Below, piece after piece: positions 1 through 7,474 of a stretch of DNA of 13,433 nt. The notes under the pieces were generated by a model. That model worked only from the letters and a program-made list of their open reading frames with translations, was not told the DNA's origin and did not search any database. The number at the start of each line of letters is the position of its first letter. Position 1 is the first letter of the stretch. A program made the position numbers and the translations under genes. This stretch comes from Victivallaceae bacterium. Its GTDB lineage: Bacteria > Verrucomicrobiota > Lentisphaeria > Victivallales > Victivallaceae. The stretch lies in assembly GCA_028717165.1 (NCBI GenBank), contig JAQUOK010000027.1, positions 1 through 13,433 on the forward strand. Reading direction: 5' to 3'.

Positions 1-68
1 CCCAGAAACACAACCATAACATTTTCGGAGAGATTATGGCGGGGAAAATTACTCAAAGACAATCGGTC

Positions 69-97
69 TTGAAAAATAAAAACAAAAATGTTTAGAA
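69..97 (+). promoter_or_regulatory. Weak candidate sigma70-like promoter for the operon
   Basis: A TTGAAA box (69-74) lies 17 bases before TTAGAA (92-97), which is preceded by TG at 89-90 in the extended -10 position. Transcription would then begin near 104, leaving a leader of about 48 bases with an intact Shine-Dalgarno. The -10 match is poor and the region is AT-rich, where such boxes arise by chance. This is inference only. Confidence 0.22.
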
Positions 98-109
98 AAG
101 TCAACTTTT
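96..109. promoter_or_regulatory. Short perfect dyad AAAAGT-CA-ACTTTT, possible operator
   Basis: Two 6-base arms (96-101 and 104-109) are exact reverse complements separated by two bases. The loop is too short for an RNA hairpin, so if it is functional it would be a protein-binding dyad. It overlaps the end of the candidate -10 box and the predicted start of transcription, where a repressor would act. The binding protein is unknown and chance occurrence in AT-rich DNA is quite possible. Confidence 0.25.
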
Positions 110-138
110 TGACACTAAACTATTACTAATAATCAAAC

Positions 139-145
139 AGGAGGT
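139..145 (+). promoter_or_regulatory. Strong Shine-Dalgarno AGGAGGT for the pseudopilin gene
   Basis: AGGAGGT ends six bases before the ATG at 152. It is the best ribosome-binding site in the window and fixes the pseudopilin start. The downstream genes have weaker sites, which suggests that the first gene is the most strongly translated. Confidence 0.85.
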
Positions 146-151
146 ACTGAA

Positions 152-805
152 ATGAAAAAAGCAAACAGCAAGTTCACACTTATTGAACTCCTCGTTGTGA
201 TCGCGATCATAGCGATCCTCGCCTCAATGCTGCTGCCGGCATTAAACAAAGCCCGGGAAAAAGCGAAACAGGCAAATTGTGTCAATAATTTGAAACAAAT
301 CGGCCTGGCAGTTTTTATGTATGCTCAAGACTATAATGAACGCATCCTGCCGTATTATGCGCCTTCCGGAAGTTTAAACTGGTATCAGTTATTGACAAAT
401 TATAATTATATAAAAGCCACCTATTATACGGGAATGGGGTATGGCGAACCATTACGTTGCCCCAGTATAGCTCTGGGCAGAGGCGCTTATACCTATGGAA
501 TCAATCAACATCTGTCATATGCCAACGGGGGCGGATATTTCGCAACGCTGACTCGCATACCGAAACCTTCCGCCGGATTGCTGATTGCCGACTCCCAGAC
601 AAGAGCGGGAGCCGACAGTTCGCTAACCGTCGCTTGTGAGGACCACCAGACCGCGCAAACTACTCAAGGCAGAATCGCTACCCGCCACAACAGCATGGCC
701 ACCGCCCTTTTTTGTGACGGCCATGCCAGGGGGCTACACCGTTCCGAGATTCCGCTGACCCGTGGTTCCGCTGAAGGTACTGAGTTCTGGAAACTGGGGA
801 ATTAA
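152..805 (+). CDS. Type II secretion/type IV pilin-like pseudopilin with H-x9-DG C-terminal motif
   Basis: This 217-residue protein is a prepilin-type N-terminal cleavage/methylation protein with the DUF1559-like layout common in PVC bacteria. A short basic leader (residues 1-7) ends in Lys7. It is followed by FTLIE (8-12; Glu12 is Glu5 of the mature form), a hydrophobic helix to about residue 31, and then a basic amphipathic stretch. Near the C-terminus, His179 is followed by nine residues and Asp189-Gly190, the processing-associated H-x9-DG motif. The residue before the expected cleavage site is Lys, not the canonical Gly. The protein probably sits in the inner membrane or a pseudopilus, but its exact role is unknown. 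It is the first gene of the run and ends one base before the secreted glycosidase gene, so it may help export or display that enzyme. Family assignment is firm; the job is inferred. Confidence 0.93.
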   Translation: MKKANSKFTLIELLVVIAIIAILASMLLPALNKAREKAKQANCVNNLKQIGLAVFMYAQDYNERILPYYAPSGSLNWYQLLTNYNYIKATYYTGMGYGEPLRCPSIALGRGAYTYGINQHLSYANGGGYFATLTRIPKPSAGLLIADSQTRAGADSSLTVACEDHQTAQTTQGRIATRHNSMATALFCDGHARGLHRSEIPLTRGSAEGTEFWKLGN

Positions 806-806
806 C

Positions 807-3800
807 ATGGGAAATATATTTAAACACTTTTTGTTATCCAGTGTAATTATTATGACTTTGGGTTCGCGACTTTCAGGACAGCAACTTCCGCCATCCAACC
901 TCGCAACCAATCTGATCGAAAACCCTGGTTTTGAGAACGGGCTCCGTTTCTGGGACGTACCTTCACGTTACTGTCGGGGAGGTGAAGTCCTAGTTTCAGA
1001 ACAAAATCCGCATAGCGGCCAAAAATGTCTGCAAATGCAGGGAGATAACCTTAAAGCTTCATTAAGCATTTATTACCATTCCCGCAAATTCAGAGTCGGC
1101 GATAAGTATAAACTGGGGTTTTTTTATACAACCTCAAGCAATCCGCACCCCAAGTTTACCATAAAAATAGATTTCAGGGACACGACCGGCAAAATCATAA
1201 AAAAGCTCTTTTTCCATCCACGTTCGCCTCGAAAAGAGTATTCACGTTTTGAGTGTACTTTTTACATCCCGGAACAAACGGTTCAGGTTACGCTCTGCAT
1301 AGTCTCTGTCGGCGCCGGCAGACTGTCGGTAGACGATATTGAAGTCATCGCGGAAAAGACTGATGGTTACAAGCCTTCTTCCCTGGCTTATTCGCTGGCG
1401 GCTGAACCGCAGGCGGTTCTTTGGTATGAAAATCCATCCACTAGGGTTCCCGCCCGAATTTCGGACAAATTGCTGCTGACTCTTAATAAAAAGGATAAAA
1501 TAGAAATTTTCGCCGCCAAAGGCGAATATGAACCGTTCCAGTTGGTAATGACGCCGTTACGGGATTTTCAAAAAGTCTTTCTCGAATTCACGGATCTGAA
1601 AAGCCGGAATGGAGAAGTTCTTACAGCACAAGAGCATATTTACTATAATCCGGTTGCTTACGTAGATGTTCAGAAAGCAACTAATAATTTGAGCATTCTC
1701 GGCCTCATTGCGGATCCACTCCTGCCAGTTGGAGAAGTAAAGCTGCAAGAAGGCCGGAACCAGCCGTTTTGGATTACCGTACGCGTCCCCCGCAGCGTCA
1801 AAAGCGGCAAATATAAAGGCAGTATCAAGTTAATGACGGAAAAAGGACTTTATGCCAGTATCCCCTTGGAGTTGACGGTATGGGATTTTGCAATTCCGGA
1901 AAAAAATCCATTGAAAACCCTTTTTCTGTTCAACGAATACTGGGCGCAACGTTTTGATAAACGCCCGCGGAATGAGATAAAAAATGATTTTTATAATAAT
2001 TTTAAAGCGCATCGAGTTGCTGGCACATCCACATTTTACCGGAATCACTGGCCAGAATGCGAAGTTAAAGATAAGCGCCTGAAAATAAACAGTTTTGCCG
2101 CATTTGACGCGTTTTTCGAACCTATCAAAAAATATGGTTTTAACACACGCTACCATATCCCCGGGATCGGCAGACCAAGAATCGGCGGTTTTTCATGCGG
2201 CCAATGGGCAGATAACGTAGGCTGGCTGGGATACCCTCTGTTAAGCCCGGAATTTAACAAGTATTTCAGCGGATACTGTCAGCAGGTCGGGAAGCATTTA
2301 CAGGAAAAAGGTCTGCTTGACCAATCTTTTGCCTATGTCTATGATGAACCTTTATTGGGAAATTATTCCAAAGTACGCGCCGTTGCACAAATCATTAAAA
2401 AAGCCTTTCCGGAAATAAAGAATTTTATAACTGAACAGCCGGAACCCGGCTTAGTGGGGCCGTTTGACATCTGGTGCTGTTCCTTTCCCGGTTCGTTTTC
2501 ACCTGAAACTATTGAAATAAGAAAAAACAAAGGAGAAGAAATCTGGGGATATAATTATCCGATGTCGCTGGAACTGTCGCTGACAGCCCACCGGGTTTAT
2601 ACCTGGCAGGCATACCTTGCGGACTTGAAAGGTCTTTTGCTTTGGATGGTCAACAACTGGCGTAATCCCAAAATTTCCCCATGGACCGATCCGACTCCCC
2701 GTGCCAACAGCAAAGATGTAACCACCGCCGGTGGCGCGGTGGCGCTGTATCCGCATCCTGACGGCACCGGCCAGTTAGTTAACTCGATCCGCTGGGAAAA
2801 TGTCCGGGAAGCAATGGAAGACTACGCTTATCTGTGGCTGCTGGAAAAAGAGATCGATAAAACAAAAAAGAAGTTATCGTACGAAAATTACTCCGCTAAA
2901 CGACGAGTAACAGAACTCGTTTCCCCATTATTGAAAAACGTATATGAATATCATGATGATGCAGCGATACTGCTGAAAGTCAGAGAAAATATTGCGAATG
3001 AAATCCTTGAATTGAACAAGCGACCACTATTGCTGCTGGACAGCAATCTGCCCGAAAACACTCTCCTTACGGTCAATTCCGTTACCCTCAGCGGAAAAGT
3101 CAAATCCGAAAGTCGGGTAAGCATCGGCGGCCGGCCGGTTCCGGTTTCAGACGGGTATTTCAGACAAGATATTTTTTTGACTCCCGGAAACAACAGGATC
3201 GAAATTGCCGTCGAACGCGACGGACAAAAAAAGGTCGTATACAGGAATTTTATTGCGGGAAAAGACAAAAACCTTGAATTATTCCGACAAAAACTGTCCG
3301 CAATGCGCCGGAAAGGAGTAAACGTTTCCTCCTATGAAAAGCTCCTCGCACGAAGCGGAAAACGGTATGGACAAGAAGAAAGCGTCATGGTAGCCCAAGC
3401 CTTGGAAGAACTGAACAAGAAAGAGTTCCAAAGTGCAATTGCCCAGGCAAAAGCGTTTCTGACTCCCAACAGCTCGTATAAGGTTCTGCTGGCCGAACTT
3501 GAACATCAGTGCAAGATCGGCAATATGAATAAAACGGCAAGCTATCTTGCGCAACTCGAAAAACTTAAAACCTCATCCGGAACAACAATGTCGCCATGCA
3601 AACTGGAAATAATAAAATATCACAGGCATTTAGGCTACCGGCTTAAGAATTCCGTTCTGGACGTCCTTATTCTGGAAAGCGGCGGCAGAATTACGGAATT
3701 CAAGGTAAACGGAGTTCCGACCCTTCATGTAAACACAGTCAACCTGAACAATGATTACCCTGAAAGTGTAAGGTGCGACTGGAATAAGTTGAAAAATAAA

Positions 3801-4505
3801 AGTTGGATAGATATCGGCGGTTACGAGGACTGGGGAGAATGGAAATGGCTCCTCGGCCATATCGACTGGAACTGTAAAATAGAGAAACTGAGTCCGGCAA
3901 AGCTTACCCTTTCCGCCTCGGTAGATATTCCGGAATCCCTTACTCCGGGGGCAAAATTCAAACTAAAAAGACTGATGACGCTGGAAGCCGGTAAACCTTA
4001 TCTTAAAATAAGCTACGTCATAAGCAATCCGGCTCCGAAATCGGACCGATATTACCAGCAGGATCTTTATCAGTATAATTTTCACTGGCGCGCCCATACC
4101 GAGTTTTCAATCGGAAAAAGTCCGGAAAACGACAGTTTTATTGTACCGGCTCCAGGGAAATTACCATGTTCAAAATTCAGCTTTGCGGAACCAAAGCGGC
4201 TGGAGAGTTTTTGCAGTCTTAAGAAGAACTACGTCGGCGCTTATGATGAACGCGAAAAAACCGGAATATTTTATATTTTGCCGCCATCGATAAAAGACGT
4301 TCTACTGTTTTACAACAGTTTCCCCAGCGGCTGCTACAATCTGGAAGTATTCAAAAGCAGAACAAAAGGATTGGCGAATTGTGAGCCGTTTAATATTCTG
4401 CCCGGTGAAAGCGTTACTTTTGATATTTATCTTATCGGCATAAACGCTGATGATATTGAGGCGGCGAAACAAAAAGTTGAACAATTCGCCGGAGAATTGA
4501 AATAA
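807..4505 (+). CDS. Secreted multidomain GH123-like glycosidase (DUF4091 type)
   Basis: A 1232-residue exported protein. I chose ATG 807 over an upstream in-frame ATG at 762 because it starts one base after the pilin stop and opens directly on a signal peptide (residues 1 to about 25, no lipobox Cys). Domains by eye: a jelly-roll, CBM-like module starting NLIENPGFENG (about 35-190); a beta-rich GH123 N-terminal domain (about 230-365); and a TIM-barrel catalytic region (about 370-690). The catalytic region carries YVYDEP with Asp513-Glu514, matching the Asp-Glu pair of GH123 beta-N-acetylgalactosaminidases, and a late SIRWENVREAMEDYAYLWLL block typical of DUF4091 proteins. About 540 further residues follow: an Ig/glucodextranase-B-like domain (about 738-815), a helical stretch (about 820-925), and a C-terminal beta region (about 940-1232) that may be mutarotase-like. 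It probably removes beta-linked GalNAc or a similar sugar outside the cell. Fold is fairly sure; substrate is not. Confidence 0.82.
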   Translation: MGNIFKHFLLSSVIIMTLGSRLSGQQLPPSNLATNLIENPGFENGLRFWDVPSRYCRGGEVLVSEQNPHSGQKCLQMQGDNLKASLSIYYHSRKFRVGDKYKLGFFYTTSSNPHPKFTIKIDFRDTTGKIIKKLFFHPRSPRKEYSRFECTFYIPEQTVQVTLCIVSVGAGRLSVDDIEVIAEKTDGYKPSSLAYSLAAEPQAVLWYENPSTRVPARISDKLLLTLNKKDKIEIFAAKGEYEPFQLVMTPLRDFQKVFLEFTDLKSRNGEVLTAQEHIYYNPVAYVDVQKATNNLSILGLIADPLLPVGEVKLQEGRNQPFWITVRVPRSVKSGKYKGSIKLMTEKGLYASIPLELTVWDFAIPEKNPLKTLFLFNEYWAQRFDKRPRNEIKNDFYNNFKAHRVAGTSTFYRNHWPECEVKDKRLKINSFAAFDAFFEPIKKYGFNTRYHIPGIGRPRIGGFSCGQWADNVGWLGYPLLSPEFNKYFSGYCQQVGKHLQEKGLLDQSFAYVYDEPLLGNYSKVRAVAQIIKKAFPEIKNFITEQPEPGLVGPFDIWCCSFPGSFSPETIEIRKNKGEEIWGYNYPMSLELSLTAHRVYTWQAYLADLKGLLLWMVNNWRNPKISPWTDPTPRANSKDVTTAGGAVALYPHPDGTGQLVNSIRWENVREAMEDYAYLWLLEKEIDKTKKKLSYENYSAKRRVTELVSPLLKNVYEYHDDAAILLKVRENIANEILELNKRPLLLLDSNLPENTLLTVNSVTLSGKVKSESRVSIGGRPVPVSDGYFRQDIFLTPGNNRIEIAVERDGQKKVVYRNFIAGKDKNLELFRQKLSAMRRKGVNVSSYEKLLARSGKRYGQEESVMVAQALEELNKKEFQSAIAQAKAFLTPNSSYKVLLAELEHQCKIGNMNKTASYLAQLEKLKTSSGTTMSPCKLEIIKYHRHLGYRLKNSVLDVLILESGGRITEFKVNGVPTLHVNTVNLNNDYPESVRCDWNKLKNKSWIDIGGYEDWGEWKWLLGHIDWNCKIEKLSPAKLTLSASVDIPESLTPGAKFKLKRLMTLEAGKPYLKISYVISNPAPKSDRYYQQDLYQYNFHWRAHTEFSIGKSPENDSFIVPAPGKLPCSKFSFAEPKRLESFCSLKKNYVGAYDEREKTGIFYILPPSIKDVLLFYNSFPSGCYNLEVFKSRTKGLANCEPFNILPGESVTFDIYLIGINADDIEAAKQKVEQFAGELK

Positions 4506-4506
4506 A

Positions 4507-6705
4507 ATGCAAAATACCAATCTGAGTATTTTATCGAAAAACTATCTTGCCCCAAAGCGGTTCCCATTTGATCAGGGTGCAGACGCCGTTTACTGTCTGC
4601 CGACGGGAAAAAACGGCAAAGACAGTTATCAAAAAGCCCACCGCGATGGTCTGGCGACCATAGCCCATCTGTCCCTGTGTTTTGACCCGGCTTGGATTGC
4701 CGCAAATCCAGGGGAAGTCTCCGCCTTCTACTGGCTTTCCGAGAAAAATACGGCGACTACCGGAACCTGTACGCTGTCCCTGCAGAATGAAGATTACATG
4801 CACAATCAGGTAAAAAGCAGACCGGTGGACACACTCCATGACCCGGCGCTTTACTGGCGGGTGTTCGACCGTACAGTCAACAGGACGTTATCACCGGCAG
4901 AGTGGCGGGTTTCCGCAGATTACGACCAGATAATAATAAAAGGCGCGCGGCCTTCGCATACCTATCAGGCGGCATATCTGGTTTTCAATGTCGAAGTCAA
5001 CCGCAGCTCCCCGGAATTCACTTATCCGGATCCCAGTGACCCCCGCTACGGGAATACCGCTTATGACGAAAATGTCCCATGGCTTTATCTGGTAAACCCG
5101 CTGTCGCCCGCCTCACAACAGCATACTCTGCGGCAACTGGAAGCATTCCTGAATGAATGGAAAGGTGATATTGACCTGATAAGGATACTGCTTTCCTGCC
5201 GTTACACAACTTTTATGGACAAGGAAAGCAAACTCTACGGCGGCTGGGACGCCGACGGTGAAAAAATCTCCGGTTGGAACTGGTACGGCTATGGGAGGTT
5301 TGCACATCCGGATACTCAACTCGCTTTTACCCGCAAAACCGGTATCGAATTCGATATTGACTGGCTGTTGCAAAGCGGTTATGGCCAGATAAAATATCCG
5401 CCCTCGCGTGAATACCTGGCCTGGATAGATTTTATCAACGAAGAAGTCATAAATTATCATGTTAAAATTTCCAAGCTTTGCGCCAGATATGGAGTAAAGG
5501 TGCAAACGAACATCGGCGACAACTGGATAGGGATAGAGCCGTACCGTAAAAACTTCTCTAAACCGTCATTTCACTCGATCGGCATGTACGGGTTGGGCAA
5601 ACCGATCGCCAACCGGATGTTGACCGATTTTAAAGACCCGGCTAAACGAGTACTAAAAATATGGTTTGCATCGGAAGCCGGTTCCGGGCATTACGGCGCC
5701 GGAGAGGCGGCGCCAAAACTAATCGCCGATTGGAATAAAAGCAAACGGGCGCTGTTTTTCCGTTTTCCGGACACCTTACGCCTGGAAGCGCTGGATGAGA
5801 AAGCGGACATTCGGCTTAAACAGGCGGTAAGCCATATGGTCAATGAGTTTTTCGATTATAAAAAGCTTATCGGCGGTCAACAGGTTTACCGTCATCCTAT
5901 TACAATTTATATCCTGAACTGTTGGGGAAACTTGCGGGCATGGACCGCTTGGGGAGATGACGCCGGCGAATTCCAGAGTATAATCCAGACACACTTGATA
6001 GACATGCCGTTAAAGATCAAATGGCTGTCCTTCATGGAAATCAGCCATACGGGAATACCTGACGATTGTAATATCATTTTCAATTTCGGTCCGGAAGGAA
6101 CCGCGTGGAGCGGGGGATATATGTGGAACCTTCGGCGTGTAAAATCACGCATTGAAGAATTTGTAAAATCGGGAGGAGCTTTTCTGGGAATTGACGCACC
6201 GGATTCCGGCGGCAGTAAATCTGTGCGTTCTGCTATATTCGGCTTTGTTCCCGCAGAAAATAAAGCGAATTGCGGTTTACAGTATTTACAGAATGCGGAG
6301 GTCACTGAACTTTCGGTCGCCGATTACCACCGGGGCAGAATCGGCTATATAAATGGTTACAGTGGCAATTCTGATTATTACCGGCTGTTGAAAAGAATGT
6401 TTTTCCGGCTTTGCCGTCGGGAAAACCGCCTGGAAATGCTGGATACTTCTGCCTCAGATGTGTTTTTGTATTTGTACAAGCGCGAAAAAATATTAATAAT
6501 TTACAATATGTCAGAACTTGAACGGGAGGTAAAAGTCAAATTTGACCTGAAGCTGCTCGGTAGCAAAACGACAAGCACGGCGGTAGTATCAGATATTTTC
6601 AACGGTTGCACTCTAAAAAATACGGGATATAAAGAATTAAAAAACGGAATAGTGCTCAGGCTTATGCCCTGGGAAAGCAAATTTGTCAGAATAACCATTT
6701 TATAA
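4507..6705 (+). CDS. Divergent GH112-like protein (galactosyl-HexNAc/galactosyl-rhamnose phosphorylase relative)
   Basis: A 732-residue protein with no signal peptide, hence cytoplasmic, close to the usual GH112 length. Family members split beta-1,3-galactosyl-N-acetylhexosamines (lacto-N-biose, galacto-N-biose) or galactosyl-beta-1,4-rhamnose with phosphate, giving galactose-1-phosphate. Matches to recalled GH112 sequences include a DPALYWRVFDRT block (about 112-123), GDNWIGIEPY with the presumed catalytic Asp338, NCWGNLRAWTAW (from Asn471), and GPEGTAWSGG followed by GGAFLGI in the glutaminase-like middle domain. Arg226 aligns with a recalled phosphate-binding Arg. However, the family's N-terminal GADAIR motif reads GADAVY here (Tyr29), and the RSPISRMGYGGYL region is replaced by unlike sequence around residues 419-430. 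It starts one base after the GH123-like gene, with GGAG at 4491-4494. It could be a phosphorylase with new specificity, or a hydrolase. Confidence 0.75.
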   Translation: MQNTNLSILSKNYLAPKRFPFDQGADAVYCLPTGKNGKDSYQKAHRDGLATIAHLSLCFDPAWIAANPGEVSAFYWLSEKNTATTGTCTLSLQNEDYMHNQVKSRPVDTLHDPALYWRVFDRTVNRTLSPAEWRVSADYDQIIIKGARPSHTYQAAYLVFNVEVNRSSPEFTYPDPSDPRYGNTAYDENVPWLYLVNPLSPASQQHTLRQLEAFLNEWKGDIDLIRILLSCRYTTFMDKESKLYGGWDADGEKISGWNWYGYGRFAHPDTQLAFTRKTGIEFDIDWLLQSGYGQIKYPPSREYLAWIDFINEEVINYHVKISKLCARYGVKVQTNIGDNWIGIEPYRKNFSKPSFHSIGMYGLGKPIANRMLTDFKDPAKRVLKIWFASEAGSGHYGAGEAAPKLIADWNKSKRALFFRFPDTLRLEALDEKADIRLKQAVSHMVNEFFDYKKLIGGQQVYRHPITIYILNCWGNLRAWTAWGDDAGEFQSIIQTHLIDMPLKIKWLSFMEISHTGIPDDCNIIFNFGPEGTAWSGGYMWNLRRVKSRIEEFVKSGGAFLGIDAPDSGGSKSVRSAIFGFVPAENKANCGLQYLQNAEVTELSVADYHRGRIGYINGYSGNSDYYRLLKRMFFRLCRRENRLEMLDTSASDVFLYLYKREKILIIYNMSELEREVKVKFDLKLLGSKTTSTAVVSDIFNGCTLKNTGYKELKNGIVLRLMPWESKFVRITIL

Positions 6706-6706
6706 C

Positions 6707-6713
6707 AGGAAAG
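6707..6713 (+). promoter_or_regulatory. Ribosome-binding site AGGAAAG that decides the first MBL start
   Basis: The AGGA core (6707-6710) lies eight bases before ATG 6719. A TTG at 6716 sits immediately before that ATG in the same frame and could be called as the start, but the ATG has the better codon at good spacing. Confidence 0.5.
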
Positions 6714-6718
6714 TATTG

Positions 6719-7471
6719 ATGAAAGTATTTTTTATCGGAACCTCGGCATGTATACCGGGTAAAGGCGAAGAAACGGCATCGTTTCTAATCAATGAACACA
6801 TCCTAGTGGATACCGGTTGGTGCAATGTACTGAAAATGAAGGAATACGGTTTTGCGCCGGAAAAACTCAACTATCTGATCCTGACTCATTTGCATCAGGA
6901 CCATTATATTGGTCTGCCACAATTACTGTTCTACCTGGGCATGAGAAAAGCCGACGGCATACATTCCCCCCAATGGCCACTCACCGTTATCGGGCCTTCC
7001 GAAAAACTTGAATATATCCTCAAAAAAACGGAGGAATTCCTTCAGGTCGAGCGTTTTCAGGAACTGAGCCTGCAACTTCAGCCGTATGTACTGATCCCAG
7101 GCAAAATCTATGAAGACGAAAATATCCGGCTGGAAACCATGTCGGCCAAACATGTTTCCGGAGCCGACCAGCCGGAAGCAGCATTGGTTTGCAAACTGAC
7201 GGATAAACATTCTTCCGGTACAGTCTGTTTTACCGGCGATACTTCATATCACCCGCCGATAGCGGATTTTGCAAAGGGTGTCCCGATACTGATACATGAT
7301 TCCTGCCATACGTCCGCCGACGACGCTGCCGCCACTGCCAAGGCCGCCGGAGTTGACAGATTGTTTCTGATTCATCATCCCGTTTCGGCAAACGCCGAAA
7401 AACTGCGGGAAGCCCAAGCAGTATTCCCCGCGAGTTTTCTGGCGGAAGCAGGCAAAAGCATCGAGATATAG
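6719..7471 (+). CDS. MBL-fold metallohydrolase, RNase Z/PhnP-like, complete metal site
   Basis: A 250-residue cytoplasmic metallo-beta-lactamase-fold protein (start ATG 6719). The canonical dinuclear metal motif is intact: HLHQDH with His57, His59, Asp61 and His62, then His145 (AKHVSG), Asp174 (TGDTS), His193 in HDSCH and His219/His220 in IHHP. Length and motif style resemble RNase Z-like, PhnP-like and arylsulfatase-like MBL proteins that open phosphodiester or cyclic phosphodiester bonds, or related hydrolases. It follows the GH112-like gene by 13 bases and precedes a second, different MBL gene by 3 bases, so the two are probably made together. Placement between two phosphorylase-family genes suggests a sugar-derived phosphoester, cyclic phosphate or lactone as substrate, but that is inference and the true substrate is unknown. 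Confidence 0.85.
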   Translation: MKVFFIGTSACIPGKGEETASFLINEHILVDTGWCNVLKMKEYGFAPEKLNYLILTHLHQDHYIGLPQLLFYLGMRKADGIHSPQWPLTVIGPSEKLEYILKKTEEFLQVERFQELSLQLQPYVLIPGKIYEDENIRLETMSAKHVSGADQPEAALVCKLTDKHSSGTVCFTGDTSYHPPIADFAKGVPILIHDSCHTSADDAAATAKAAGVDRLFLIHHPVSANAEKLREAQAVFPASFLAEAGKSIEI

Positions 7472-7474
7472 GCA

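Noticed and set aside
1..95. Possible 3' end of an upstream gene: frame 1 is open to TGA at 70-72 and frame 3 to TAG at 93-95.
   Set aside because: Both frames are short and give no recognisable motif, and a third, more protein-like stretch (frame 2, to TAA 77-79) has a stop at 17-19. I cannot choose among them.
109..135. TTGACA (109-114) as the -35 box of the operon promoter.
   Set aside because: The best -10 at proper spacing (TAATCA near 130-135) is poor, and transcription would start within or just after the Shine-Dalgarno at 139-145.
762..806. Earlier in-frame ATG for the GH123-like gene.
   Set aside because: It lies inside the pseudopilin gene and would add 15 residues before the signal peptide; ATG 807 starts directly on the signal peptide, one base after the pilin stop.
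5695..5714. GGCGCC inverted repeat with an 8-base loop inside the GH112-like gene.
   Set aside because: It falls in codons for a Gly/Ala/Glu-rich turn and has no T-run; likely a by-product of coding sequence.
6716..6718. TTG as the start of the first MBL gene.
   Set aside because: The ATG at 6719 immediately follows in the same frame and has a suitably spaced AGGA; the TTG only adds one residue.
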